DNA of 36,582 nt, taken from positions 1-36,582 of the forward strand of contig PYST01000370.1 in assembly GCA_003049485.1 (NCBI GenBank). Reading direction: 5' to 3'. This document shows positions 9,477 through 19,749 of the stretch, piece after piece (within the stretch, counting starts at the first letter, position 1; the number at the start of each line of letters is the position of its first letter). Below the pieces are notes generated by a model that saw only the letters and a program-made list of their open reading frames with translations, did not search any database and was not told where the DNA came from. Both the position numbers and the translations under genes were made by a program. The stretch comes from Ophioceras dolichostomum (Eukaryota; Ascomycota; Sordariomycetes; Magnaporthales; Ophioceraceae).

Positions 9477-11504
9477 ATGGCTCCTGGCGGCGTTGGTGCT
9501 GCCCACGATCTCGCCCTCCGAGGTCGGCTGCTTCGTGACATCCAAGAGTTGATGGAGCAGCCCTACCCCGGTATCCGGCTGCATTCCCACGAGGACAACG
9601 TGAGCAAGGCATGCCTCATACTCACCCCGGATGGCCCAGAAGGCACGCTCCCGCTTCACCTGACCGTCGACTTCGGGCCGCACTACCCGATGCGTCCTCC
9701 CTCCGTCACGATCCAGACTGAGGTTGTGCACCCCAATGTGTTCGACGGCTACATCTGCGCCTCCATTCTCAACACAACCGAGGGCTACACACCGGCCTAT
9801 ACCCTCAAGGGCATCGCCATTCAGCTGCTCAGCTTCTTCGGCAGTGATAGGCTCGAGCAGTCATGGGGGAGCGCAAACCTGGCAGAATTCCGGGCCCGTG
9901 AGGGCCCTCGTCGGGCCCAGCTCAGGGACGCGATGATCTGGGGGCCATGCGAAATCGTCTCATTCACCTGCAGTAAATGCAATTTTGACCTCGGTGACCC
10001 GTCTAGCAACGCGACGGGTGAGGCCACTCGAGCTGTAGAGAATTTGGCGCTGTCTCATCCGAGTCATTCTCATATCAGGCATCAGGGCCGCCAGCTCCAT
10101 GGAGAAACAACAGAGGCTGGGGCCGCTGATGGTATGGCCAGCGGCGTCTGCTACATAGATCGCATGCCCAATGAGGTCCTGCTCGATATCATTTCTCACC
10201 TTGACTTCGAGAAGTTGACGACACTGGCACGGGCGTGGTCCCGCATTAGTGAGCTGATCACGCACTTCGATGTGATACGCCAGCGTGAGCTGCAGTGCTT
10301 CGTGCTCAAGAAGACCTATCATGAATGTGACTTGGGTATCGGTGTCTGGGCCGGCAGGGGGAAGCTGCAGTCCGAGTTCGACCTCATCTCTGACACGGCC
10401 TTCACCGTGCTTCGTGCCCGCCGGTCGGTCCAGGGCCTCACCTTCGCCCACTGGCTACCGCTCCCGCTCTCCCGTCGCCATTGGAACCGAGTGCGTTCGG
10501 AGACGATGAAGCGGCTCGCAAGCCTGCAGGAAGCCGCCCAGATCAAGGGGGATGCATCCACCACCCTGTTCGTCTTCATGAATGATGTCATCGTCCGCCT
10601 CAACGACGATCTCAACAAGCGCAAGGGTCGCGACGGCACCGCCAACCCGTACACCACGACGAATGACTGGAACAAGAGCACACTGCGCCACGCGTCCGAA
10701 AAGGCGATCGAGTCCTACTTCCACCTCTTCCACCTGCTGCTCTGCCAGGCCACGGACGAGAACGACGGGGACCGCATAGTGCGCGACGCCAACCGACTGG
10801 TCGCGAACTTCTCCGCGGGCCAGACCTCCAAGGGCGCGTGCCCCAACCTGGGCCACCTGCTGATCGCGCTGCTGCTCAGCGACGCCGAGGTGACCCAGGA
10901 GCTGCGCAAGAAGATCATCCGCGAGGCCATCACGCGCAACGTGGTGTGGATGCTGGACGTCGGCCGCGGGGCCGGCGCGGCCGAGCTGGCCTACCTCGAG
11001 CCGGACGACCAGACGAGCGAGTACCGCCTGCGCAGGACGTTCGAGGCCAGCCTCACGTCGTACCGGCTGCTCATGTTCTCGGAGCTCTTCCGCCGCACCG
11101 CCCGGCCGGACAAGACCAGGACGCTGGCGCAGGTGCGCGACGAGCTGTTCGACCGCCACGGCGCGCCGCCCAGGGGCGCCGCCGCCGCACTAGCGGAGGA
11201 GGCGAGGCGCCTGCAGTTGATCAGCTCCTTCCCTGAGTTCCTGCGGGAAATGGGCGTCGCTCCGGTCCCTGCGGCCTCGTCCTTCTGCCAGTTGCTTCGC
11301 CTCACCATCCGCGACAGCATGTCCAAGGGATACTCCAGCTGGGGAGGGCTCTCGCAGGAAGACCTCAGGATCTTGCGACTGGAGAGGGAGCCACGGGTCG
11401 GCCGTGGTGGTGGTGAGGCTGGTAGTTCGTCGTCGAACTCGATGAGGGTCTGGAGCCATATCCGGGATGTGGGATTCTTCCCCGGCCGGCCAAGGAGGAG
11501 GTGA
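9477..11504 (+). CDS. E2 ubiquitin-conjugating domain fused to F-box, 675 aa
   Basis: Intronless frame from ATG 9477 (context ACACAATGG) to TGA 11504. An open extension upstream lies in the C/A-rich leader. Residues about 14-155 form a UBC fold: PMRPPSVTI, the HPN motif at 85-87, then the catalytic-type Cys94 in GYICASIL, and PAYTLKGIAIQLLSFF. The active-site elements are intact, so it should accept ubiquitin from an E1. A CSKC pair at 165-168 may bind zinc. Residues about 228-268 are an F-box (IDRMPNEVLLDIISHLDFEK), normally the Skp1-binding module of SCF ligases. The remaining ~400 residues are mostly helical with no family I can name, perhaps the substrate-binding part. The fusion suggests an E2 delivered to, or standing in for, SCF machinery; that is inference. 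The gene is GC-rich and complete. Confidence 0.85.
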   Translation: MAPGGVGAAHDLALRGRLLRDIQELMEQPYPGIRLHSHEDNVSKACLILTPDGPEGTLPLHLTVDFGPHYPMRPPSVTIQTEVVHPNVFDGYICASILNTTEGYTPAYTLKGIAIQLLSFFGSDRLEQSWGSANLAEFRAREGPRRAQLRDAMIWGPCEIVSFTCSKCNFDLGDPSSNATGEATRAVENLALSHPSHSHIRHQGRQLHGETTEAGAADGMASGVCYIDRMPNEVLLDIISHLDFEKLTTLARAWSRISELITHFDVIRQRELQCFVLKKTYHECDLGIGVWAGRGKLQSEFDLISDTAFTVLRARRSVQGLTFAHWLPLPLSRRHWNRVRSETMKRLASLQEAAQIKGDASTTLFVFMNDVIVRLNDDLNKRKGRDGTANPYTTTNDWNKSTLRHASEKAIESYFHLFHLLLCQATDENDGDRIVRDANRLVANFSAGQTSKGACPNLGHLLIALLLSDAEVTQELRKKIIREAITRNVVWMLDVGRGAGAAELAYLEPDDQTSEYRLRRTFEASLTSYRLLMFSELFRRTARPDKTRTLAQVRDELFDRHGAPPRGAAAALAEEARRLQLISSFPEFLREMGVAPVPAASSFCQLLRLTIRDSMSKGYSSWGGLSQEDLRILRLEREPRVGRGGGEAGSSSSNSMRVWSHIRDVGFFPGRPRRR

Positions 11505-12251
11505 GCGGGTATGTGGTGTGTGTGGTCTGGACTCAGGATCCGGGGGCGGGACGGGAAGCGAGGATGGGATGGACCGTATTTGGTTTGGGGGCGGCGTTTG
11601 CTATTATTCGGGATTCTCCTGTGGAGCTGGGTTGGATCCGTCAATTTGGCGTGGGATCTCGTATCGCCCCAGTCGATACGCGTATCGCATCCTACCGCAC
11701 GTTGGGCCGAGGCGTAAAGGGTCTTGATTTCTTTTTATACTATCGGAATTCTTGGGTTTCCTTTTACTATGGAGGTGGCTAGGTGGCTGAGAAGATCCCC
11801 AGCCTCTATCTCGCTCTCTTTCCTTTTTGTCCCCCCCCCCCTCAAACAGAACTACCTAGGTACCTATTACAGAGCTAGTAGACCAAAAAAGAACATAAGC
11901 AACGGCAGGAACTAAGAGGAAGACAGGCAAGTTTCAGAGTCGATCAGACTCTGCTATTTTATCAATAACATCCGAGATCATACAAGATCGCCTTGATTTT
12001 GCTTCTGTTTTCTGAAGCAGGCAAACGGAAATCCAGGGTCCTCAATCCACTCATCCTCCAGGGCAGATCCTTGTGGCGATGAGAGCCGGAGAGCCGGCCT
12101 GGCCAGCCCAATGGAGGTAAAGAAAGAGATGTAAACCGTCCGCCTGGGCCTACCTGTCTGGTCTACCTCTGGCCCGTCAGGCTTGTGCGAGATATGATGG
12201 AGCGCCTCACTCGGCGTATCAGGCGACTTAATTACAGCAACGCAGGGCTAA

Positions 12252-12283
12252 GTAGGTAGGTACCTAGGTAGGTAGGTAGGTAG
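12252..12283. repeat. TAGG microsatellite around a TAGGTACCTA palindrome
   Basis: GTAGGTAGGTACCTAGGTAG followed by further TAGG units. It is the longest of the dispersed TAGG/TAGGTACC tracts in this window. Confidence 0.85.
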
Positions 12284-15200
12284 ATCACAGCCCAGCTATT
12301 AGGCAAAGGGGTCCTGGGTCCTGGTTTCTGGGTCCTGGTTGGGGTGGGTGATCCTTACGGCCTTGACAGGCGGGAGGATGGTGGAGCACTGGTGTTCCTC
12401 CGTTACCATCCGCTTTTGATGGCTTCATGATTCCACACTACAAGCCATCCGGTGACCTGCTCAAAAGATTCCTGTCGGCGGTCTGTGTTCCTCCTCGGAG
12501 TTTGTCTTCCTCATCCTCGATATCTGGCTCCCTGGGATGGCTTCCTCTAAGTAGGTAGGTAGGAAAATGCTGCTCGGCGTTTGTTTGCTCACTCACTGCA
12601 CGATTTCTCTCCTTCAGGCCCATGGCTCGTTCCAACGTTGGTCTTCCCCTTTTTTCAGTGTGTTTCATGCCGACGAGTATGTATCAGCCCGAAAATGCGG
12701 TCGGTGGCTTCCCGCCTGTCACATGCACGTGTCTTCAGCCGGATGCCAACAACCTCTCTTCCCCTGTGCCTGGAATTCCCCCCCCCCCCCCCGACATACG
12801 GGCAGTACAGGCTGGGCGTGTTCCACTCACCTAAGTACTTCTGTAGACTCGGCATGGGATGGGCCAGCTGATTCCGGCCCGTCATACGTATATGTGTCAG
12901 CACCAGCAGGCGGGACATCCGCCAGTGGTGGTTTACGGAGCCTGAGTCCCTGGTCTGCTGGTCAGTGCCGTCAGCACGGCGTTCTCCCTTGCGGAAAAGC
13001 GACCGGCGGTGCGTCGACCCGCTCGATTCCGCTCTATTCCGCCCAATATCTCGCCAAGAAACCCGGGCATGCAATTTGGTGAAATCAAATGCTTCTGAAA
13101 TTGCACCGTCTACCACTTCATGCAGACGAAACGTTCGTATGGCAAAGATGGCAAAGGACTGGAGTCACCTGCCCCTTTTTCCGTTCCTTTCTTTGCCACC
13201 TCAGGCATGTATGTTGACTATTCGCATTCTGTCTCTCCCTCGAATGTATGTAAATCCTGGTGTGCTGGTCATGCTCGAGTTCGCTCCCGTGGGATTTTAT
13301 CGATATTTTAAGTCTGCCGCACCCGCAAGGAGTAGTGAGCGGTCCGTTGGCTGCTCGAAGGCGAATAGCGCACATGCAGCTGGCCGCTTTCTCCAGTGGC
13401 CGGGAACGTCTGACATTCGGCACTGTGTGATCTGTGCTGCATTTGGCGGTGGCCAGGCGGTGGCTGTGATCGTAGGAACAACATGAGCGTAGGTAGTTAA
13501 GGTCGGTATGTGTTCCGTCTTAAATACCTGCCTGGGTTTAGGTAGGTACCCAGGTAGCTAAGTAGGGCATTGCTCGTCTGCCCACGCCCGTCCGCGCCGG
13601 CGCGTTTCCGCCGACCCAGCGATTCCAGATGGCTCAGATCGCCCTTCACGGTAAGCGTGAAGGACCGCCCGGTAAGGCGGCCGCCCCCAAACAAAAGTCC
13701 TACCCCACCGTGCATTCGCCCGACCGACATGCCGGGGGTCGAATTGTGATGAACATCAAAGAGTCAATCAAGGTGGCCGGCGTTCTAAGAATCCAAGCCG
13801 CTGACATGCGGCGCAGCCATCCGAAGGGCCCATATGAAACCGAATCCAGTTGCCTAGCACAGCACTAGGCCGTCATCTGCAGGAATAAGGACTTGCTTGT
13901 TGGTGCGAACTTGCAGATGATATGGAATGGTTTTGGGCTTGAAGAGAATTTTTTAAGATTCTGGGCCTCATTGTGCTGGCACCAACAGCCTTTGAGCAGG
14001 CCAATTGCTCCGACCGGCGATGACCAGAAGAAGGTCATTCATCCCTTACATACCTATGAAATTATTGGTGTTCCTGATGAGCGACGACTGCTCGAAGTGC
14101 GGCTGTGCCGTTGGTCCACATGGCACATTCCGGTTCCCGATGCGCCACCATCCGTGTGGATGGCCCCATGCATGCATTCAATTGTCGTCACTCGTATAGG
14201 TGCTGTATTTAGCAATCGGGGTCCGGTCCGGCTTCTACTGCTGCCCGGTCTCATGTTTATAGCCCGATGGTCTACTGATGCTTACACGAATACACGCACG
14301 CATGCAGGCAAGCAGGCTATCCGCAAAGGCCCAGTGGCTAGTGTCATATGGGATTTGATTGTGGGATTTGATTTTAGCATCCCGTAATCAGAGGGATCTG
14401 GCGTCATTCGCGTCGTACCGGCGCTATGCGTCCCCGATTCGTAAAAGCGTACAGACTGTGCCGTCCTGCTAGAATCCCGCCAGAGACAACATAGCTTGAT
14501 GCACCTGGCGCTCACTTGCACTTAGCGAGTGGTTGGTCTATCCCTCTCTGTGGTATTCCAAAGCCACTACTCCTCCCGGGGAATGTAAGTTCTCACCATG
14601 CTCTGACCGGCGGCCACCAACCGCGTCGCATGCCAATATTCGCATTCTCTCACCTTGAGTGAGAACTGATAACTGATAAGGGAGGCGTGACTGATGCGAG
14701 TGGTCTCTCGCATTTCTTGGGAGGAGATCTCATCTTGCACATTTGGCAGGCAGCGACCATTCCCAGGCAGCCGAGGCCCACCAGCCCATAACAGGCAGAA
14801 GGTTGCCGTTTTACGAATCAATGGAGATTAAATTTATCACAGTCCAATGGTGGATTGTCCTACAATCTGGCTGAACTATGGGGTTGCCCCTGAGATCACT
14901 TGCGAAAACACCATTTACCTAAGAAGGCCAACGAGTACGATATTACTACGAGGCCGCTGTCCGTCTGTACGGATGGTGCCGCACGACGCTTCGAAGACGT
15001 CAAATAGACGTAGTAGTCTGGGCTATTCTCCTCTTATTATGTAGGCCCCGTATCCTTCTCCAGCTGCTGACGGACCTTGGTGTAGACGGACGAGACATAT
15101 AAGGTATCATGATCCCCAACACTAGCCAGCGCCACCAGAACTCACATGGCACTTAAAGTCCTGTACCTGCCACAAAGCCGAGAGCACAGGAGGGGGGAAT

Positions 15201-17340
15201 TTTAAGAAACAATCCCTTCTCCTATGCATTGGGGGTGGAAATCTATATGAAGACCTGGCTATAGATGCTGGAATCATCCAATAATTACATTGCGTTAATA
15301 CCATCTTTCAACTGCCCAGTTGCTTCTCATCCATTCCGACTTGCAGGTCACCGCGCATGTTTCCCAGCGAGCAAGCTTCATACAAAGTCTCATAGTCAAA
15401 GAAAACTCCTTCCACTGATTGCCTGGACGTTACACACGCGGCTAGGCGGCATGGACTATGAGAGATTTGCCGCCTGCAGGGACCGTGCAGCTGCTGGTCA
15501 CGTATAAGCGTACCTCTCTCCTACCCTGCCTTCCTGTCGACTGTGGCCACCTACCAAATCAGGGTCGTAGTGTGCAGGCAGCCACTTGCCAGCGCGTCGT
15601 CAACGTATAAGTTGGAGGTCATGTGCTCGATTCTGGCGCGTGGTGATACCGATATGCCGACCGGTCGATGGATCTGCTGGCGATAAGGCATTGTCGGCCA
15701 CCAATGACGGCTAAGGAAAGCTGCGCGAGGTACTGGTTAGACCCGGCCCTCCTTTGCGAGTGCCGATACCTGGTTGGCCAGATAGGGAAACATGGATCAG
15801 GCATGTCACACACCCACATAATTACTCGGCCTTTCCCAAGCGTGGAATATGCGCCAGACTCTTGGGTCACCTCCAGTCGGCTTGGTGGTATCATGGATGT
15901 TATGAGCTCAGCGCATAATGCTAAATGGTACTATGATGAAGATTCCTACCAATCATAAGATTAGATCGAATCCATACAGTCCTAGCCTAGAGCCAAGGGA
16001 GGCATCGCGAAGGAGGATTGTCTGCCACGTGTCGCGTGTGTTTGTCAAGTGGCGTGTGTGCGAGGCAGAAGGTCCATGCTAGTTTAGGTTGGGCTCGGGG
16101 TGATCAGTCTAATACGGTAAGGGGCGGGGCAAGACGGGGATGGTGCTTGTTGAGGGTACGGCGGAGGGATGGATATTGGATGGAGCTGAACAGGTGGAGA
16201 GCAGGGAGTCCAGGGACAACTTTTTGGCTCGGACCACCTGTTTACCACTGTAATATCGTTTACCACTAACTTCGCACACAGCTACCGCCTACGGAAAGCT
16301 CAACTCAACAGCTTGGTCAATGCAAGACAAGACAAGTCCGATTATGCGAGCGGGATATGGAACATCATTATCATATTACGGAATTGGCGGTGGTAAGACC
16401 AAAATAAGTTCTAAGCGGGTTGGATCGACGTGACACCCTGGGGCGGTGCGATTGATGAAACACAATGACCAAAGGGAGAAGGGTGTGGCCGATGAGGTCT
16501 CGCGGCTTCGTTTCGAGTGTGGCCCGGCATAAATATTCGCGAAAGGGTGCCAAATCTCACCTTGGATGATACGAGGGCAGGGCGACAAGAGAAGGGCCAG
16601 GGAGGAGGGACGAGGAACGCCAGCCAGATCGCAAGCGTCTGCGAGGAGGTGCCAGGTAAGTACGAGTCGCCGTACGCCAAAATGCACCATCGGCCACCGC
16701 CAGCCCAGCTGTGCGGCGACCCAACTTAGTGCAGACTACAGGGCACAAGGGGCGTAGAAAATGGACTGGCTGGAATTGCTGAACTCCCTCCTGGACCGAC
16801 CCGACGGACTTCACATAGGCTGGAGCTGCAGGAAGCTGTGGCTGGAAATGGAATCTTGTCAATTTAGTAGCAGCAAGCAGCAGGTATCATTGATGATCAA
16901 TGATCAATAAAGCTTTCCACGTACTGACGCACAGATGCTGGCTGGTTGGGGACTGAACTGGAACTGCCAACAGTCGCTTACCAACAGCCCCCAGCTGGAC
17001 ATCACCAATTGTTATGGCCGCAGGTGGAAATTGTATTGCCGTTCATGTTCCATAGCATTGATTTGTGTGCTGACAGCTCTGGCTGGGCGGGAAGACGGAG
17101 GCCACACCGGTCTCGTCTCGCAGCAGGCTGCTGCTAACAGCACACACGATTGAGACTTTTAAACTGATGCCTCTCGCTTTCGGGTTTTATGCTCAGGCCT
17201 GGTCGGGTCTCGTGGCTTGTGCGCAGCCCAACCGCCTTCAAGGTTTCTAGTAAGGTCATGTTTGTTGCGCAGCTGTGCTACGATCTGTCTGCCAAGTACT
17301 GTGCAGCTCGGCTCAGCGGGTAGCCGCTCAAGCTGTCTGG

Positions 17341-17376
17341 ACAGACAACGGTCACTGTACAGACAGCGGTCACTGT
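17341..17376. repeat. 18-bp tandem duplication
   Basis: ACAGACAACGGTCACTGT is followed directly by ACAGACAGCGGTCACTGT; the two copies differ at one base. Confidence 0.8.
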
Positions 17377-18160
17377 GCGGCCTTCTTGGTATGCGATGGT
17401 GGCCGCGTTCCAGGGTCGCAGTCCCCCAAATTGACGGATGGCTGGGCACCTTGACGCCAATCCTGCAGGCCAAACCCAGCTGACGGTACTTATGCCTACG
17501 CGCAAATGAGCTGCTACCCCGTAGAAGGAAACCAGCAAGAAAGCCCAACTCGCGGCTTCTGTTCATTTTCGATCCTCGTAAACCCCGACCCCGGACTAGG
17601 CACCGTCCTGGAAGTAATGGATACACCTGCTAGCAATTTTCCGCTCTCCGTCGTAGGCTGAGGTTTAGAAGGAAGTTGGCAGTAGGCTGATGAAGGCCAA
17701 CCCGACCACCGCTTACTACGTCCTCACTCGCCGGCACTGTACCGTTAGAACATCGAAGCAAACCATCGTGGCCGCCGGCGTGGGAGTTTACGGATTGGAC
17801 AGTAAAGGCCGAGGACTCATGTCTTTCCGTGCCCGTTCCCGTCTACCTGGGAAGGCACCTGGCACAGCTAGCACACGCACGCCCACATTTCACATCAAGT
17901 ACGCGTTTAAATGTACCCCTCGTCCCCTCCACATTCCCTTGTCCCCCCTGGTCTTGCTCTCCTTCCCCCTTTCCTTCCCTCTTGACACATTGTTCCCGGG
18001 AGGCCATCCCTGCCCAGCCGGTTCCGTGTGTAAGCAAGATAATCACAATTACGCTAGCCAGTCCTTTCCCTACGACTGCCCAGCGCTAGTGCGACCTGAA
18101 CCCTGCCTGCCCAACTGCCTCAGGCCACGCTACACACGCACGTTGTAGGTCCAGTCTCAT

Positions 18161-19749
18161 TCACCCCGACAGACCCAGACCCGCGGACAGACAGGGTTGT
18201 TTGGGTATCCTAAACGACGCGTGGGGTGCGCCCACCTCCGTGTGACTAACAATTTTTTCTTCTAATTTTTCTTCTATTTCTTTTCTTGATCGTGTCTCAC
18301 CCGGTCTCTCCTTCCCTTCTATCGTAGTTCGTTGTTCTGCTCCCACATTTTCCTTCTTCCAAGACTGCTCCTCCCAACACGCGCAGGCACCAAGCACTCC
18401 CAGGAATCTTTGGATTGATCCCAACGCTCCGGCCCAGGACCCGTTCTTTCTAATATTATCCCAACCCTGTCAACCCTCCTTGATCCCGCGAATCCGTCCG
18501 TGCCTGACCGGCGGCGCTTCCTTTCATTACTGTGTACTGCTCCTCGGTACTTGCCGTCACCGCCCGAAGTCCGCCGCCGTATCGCAGCGTTCCAGTGACG
18601 ACAGCATTCATTCTTCCGCTTCGGAGACCACAAAAAATCAAGGAAAGAAGGACGGGACAAAAAGAAAGAGAAGCTTACAGCAAGAGAAGAGTCGGAGAAA
18701 AAAAAATCGGAGTCGTGAGTTCACCTGCTTTCCCGCGAGTCGTTTCATTCCGTGACTTCCATGTCTGGCCAGCACAACTCCACTCCCCGTCGCGAGAATA
18801 TTTGATGCACGTGAACTCTCATCTCAGCTTCACCTCTCATCCACTCTCACTGCATCTCACCCTTGCTCTCTACGCTATGCCATATACTTTTCACAATCAG
18901 AGACATTTCACGCACGCGATCTCTACACATTCGCGTGGCTCCTTTCAGACTCTCTACCACCGAGTGGCTGGCTGCAGATGCTCAGCAGCTCCGCCTACAT
19001 TCTGGCTCACCTGCCTCTGGCCGCCTTGCTTGCCGGCCAGTTGGGTCTTCTTTCTTCGCTCACATACCACCGTCAATTTTACGTTATGAGGGCGCTGCCA
19101 ACGTCAGGATCCATTCAGGCCGGCTTCGTTCTCACTCTCCTTCCCTCCTGTCAACTCCCCTTTCTTTCCCTCCCCTCATCTCCACGCTTTGTGTCCTGGT
19201 CCTCCTTTTAACTCTCTATTCGGCCCCCCTTCCCCGTGTTTTTTTTCTGTATCTCTTGGCTTTGGCCTTTTCTCTTTTATTTCTGTTTGTCACAAATTCC
19301 ATTCGCCTTATCTCTGGATGCGTGGTGTTCGGCTGCAGCCGTAGCGAGCTGTTCGCTCTTGTTTTGCCCCTCTGCCACATGACATATTCTACTACCTGTA
19401 ACACATATACCTAGATGGGTATGCGTATTGTCCCCAAGTCCCCCATTCCGAGTTTCTTCTATGTCTAGGTACCCAGTTGATGTGGAGACCTCGACAACTA
19501 TTCAAGCATGACATCTACTCACCCCGCCCCTTAAGACCTTCCGATGATCCTATATTGTCTTGTACTAGGGTAGCTCGGGCTGAGCCTGGGTGGCAGGGTT
19601 GATACTCCGGACACTTCTAACCGTTTGATTTTACTACTGCAGACAACGCTCTCGCGCGTAGCCGCGCGGTCTGGACTCTCGAGTCTCGATGCAGCAAATC
19701 TAGCTCGTCACAGAGATTCCCCGTATCGCCACGGGTGGACTTACTCAGG
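18161..19749 (+). promoter_or_regulatory. Pyrimidine-rich promoter and leader of the 19750 gene
   Basis: From about 18,160 to 19,400 the plus strand is rich in CT tracts (for example TCTCATCTCAGCTTCACCTC), a pattern common in promoters and 5' leaders of filamentous ascomycetes. At 19615-19642 a strong splice acceptor is present: branch-type CTAAC, then a T-rich tract and TACTACTGCAG. It lies about 108 bp before the ATG, which suggests a 5'-UTR intron. Possible donors are GTGAGT at 18714 or GTATGC near 19419. Open frames here are by-products of the biased composition. Confidence 0.45.

Larger units (their letters stand above)
11505..18160. other. Long gene-poor region (6.6 kb)
   Basis: Contains a C11 run near 11834, TAGG arrays, a C13 run at 12779-12791, an 18-bp tandem pair at 17341-17376 (ACAGACAACGGTCACTGT, one mismatch), and a 19-bp palindrome at 16886-16904 (TCATTGAT-G-ATCAATGA core). 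The many open frames of 60-190 codons lack family features and splice logic. GC is lower than in the flanking genes. It could hold long noncoding transcripts or highly degraded transposons, but I cannot support any. Confidence 0.45.

Noticed and set aside
10455..11159. Minus-strand 234-aa open frame
   Set aside because: Antisense shadow of the GC-rich E2/F-box gene; composition is dominated by Ala, Val, Arg and Gly, with no family signal.
18532..19414. Two plus-strand frames of about 185 aa
   Set aside because: Ser/Leu/Pro/Phe-rich products of pyrimidine-rich leader DNA, with no conserved features.
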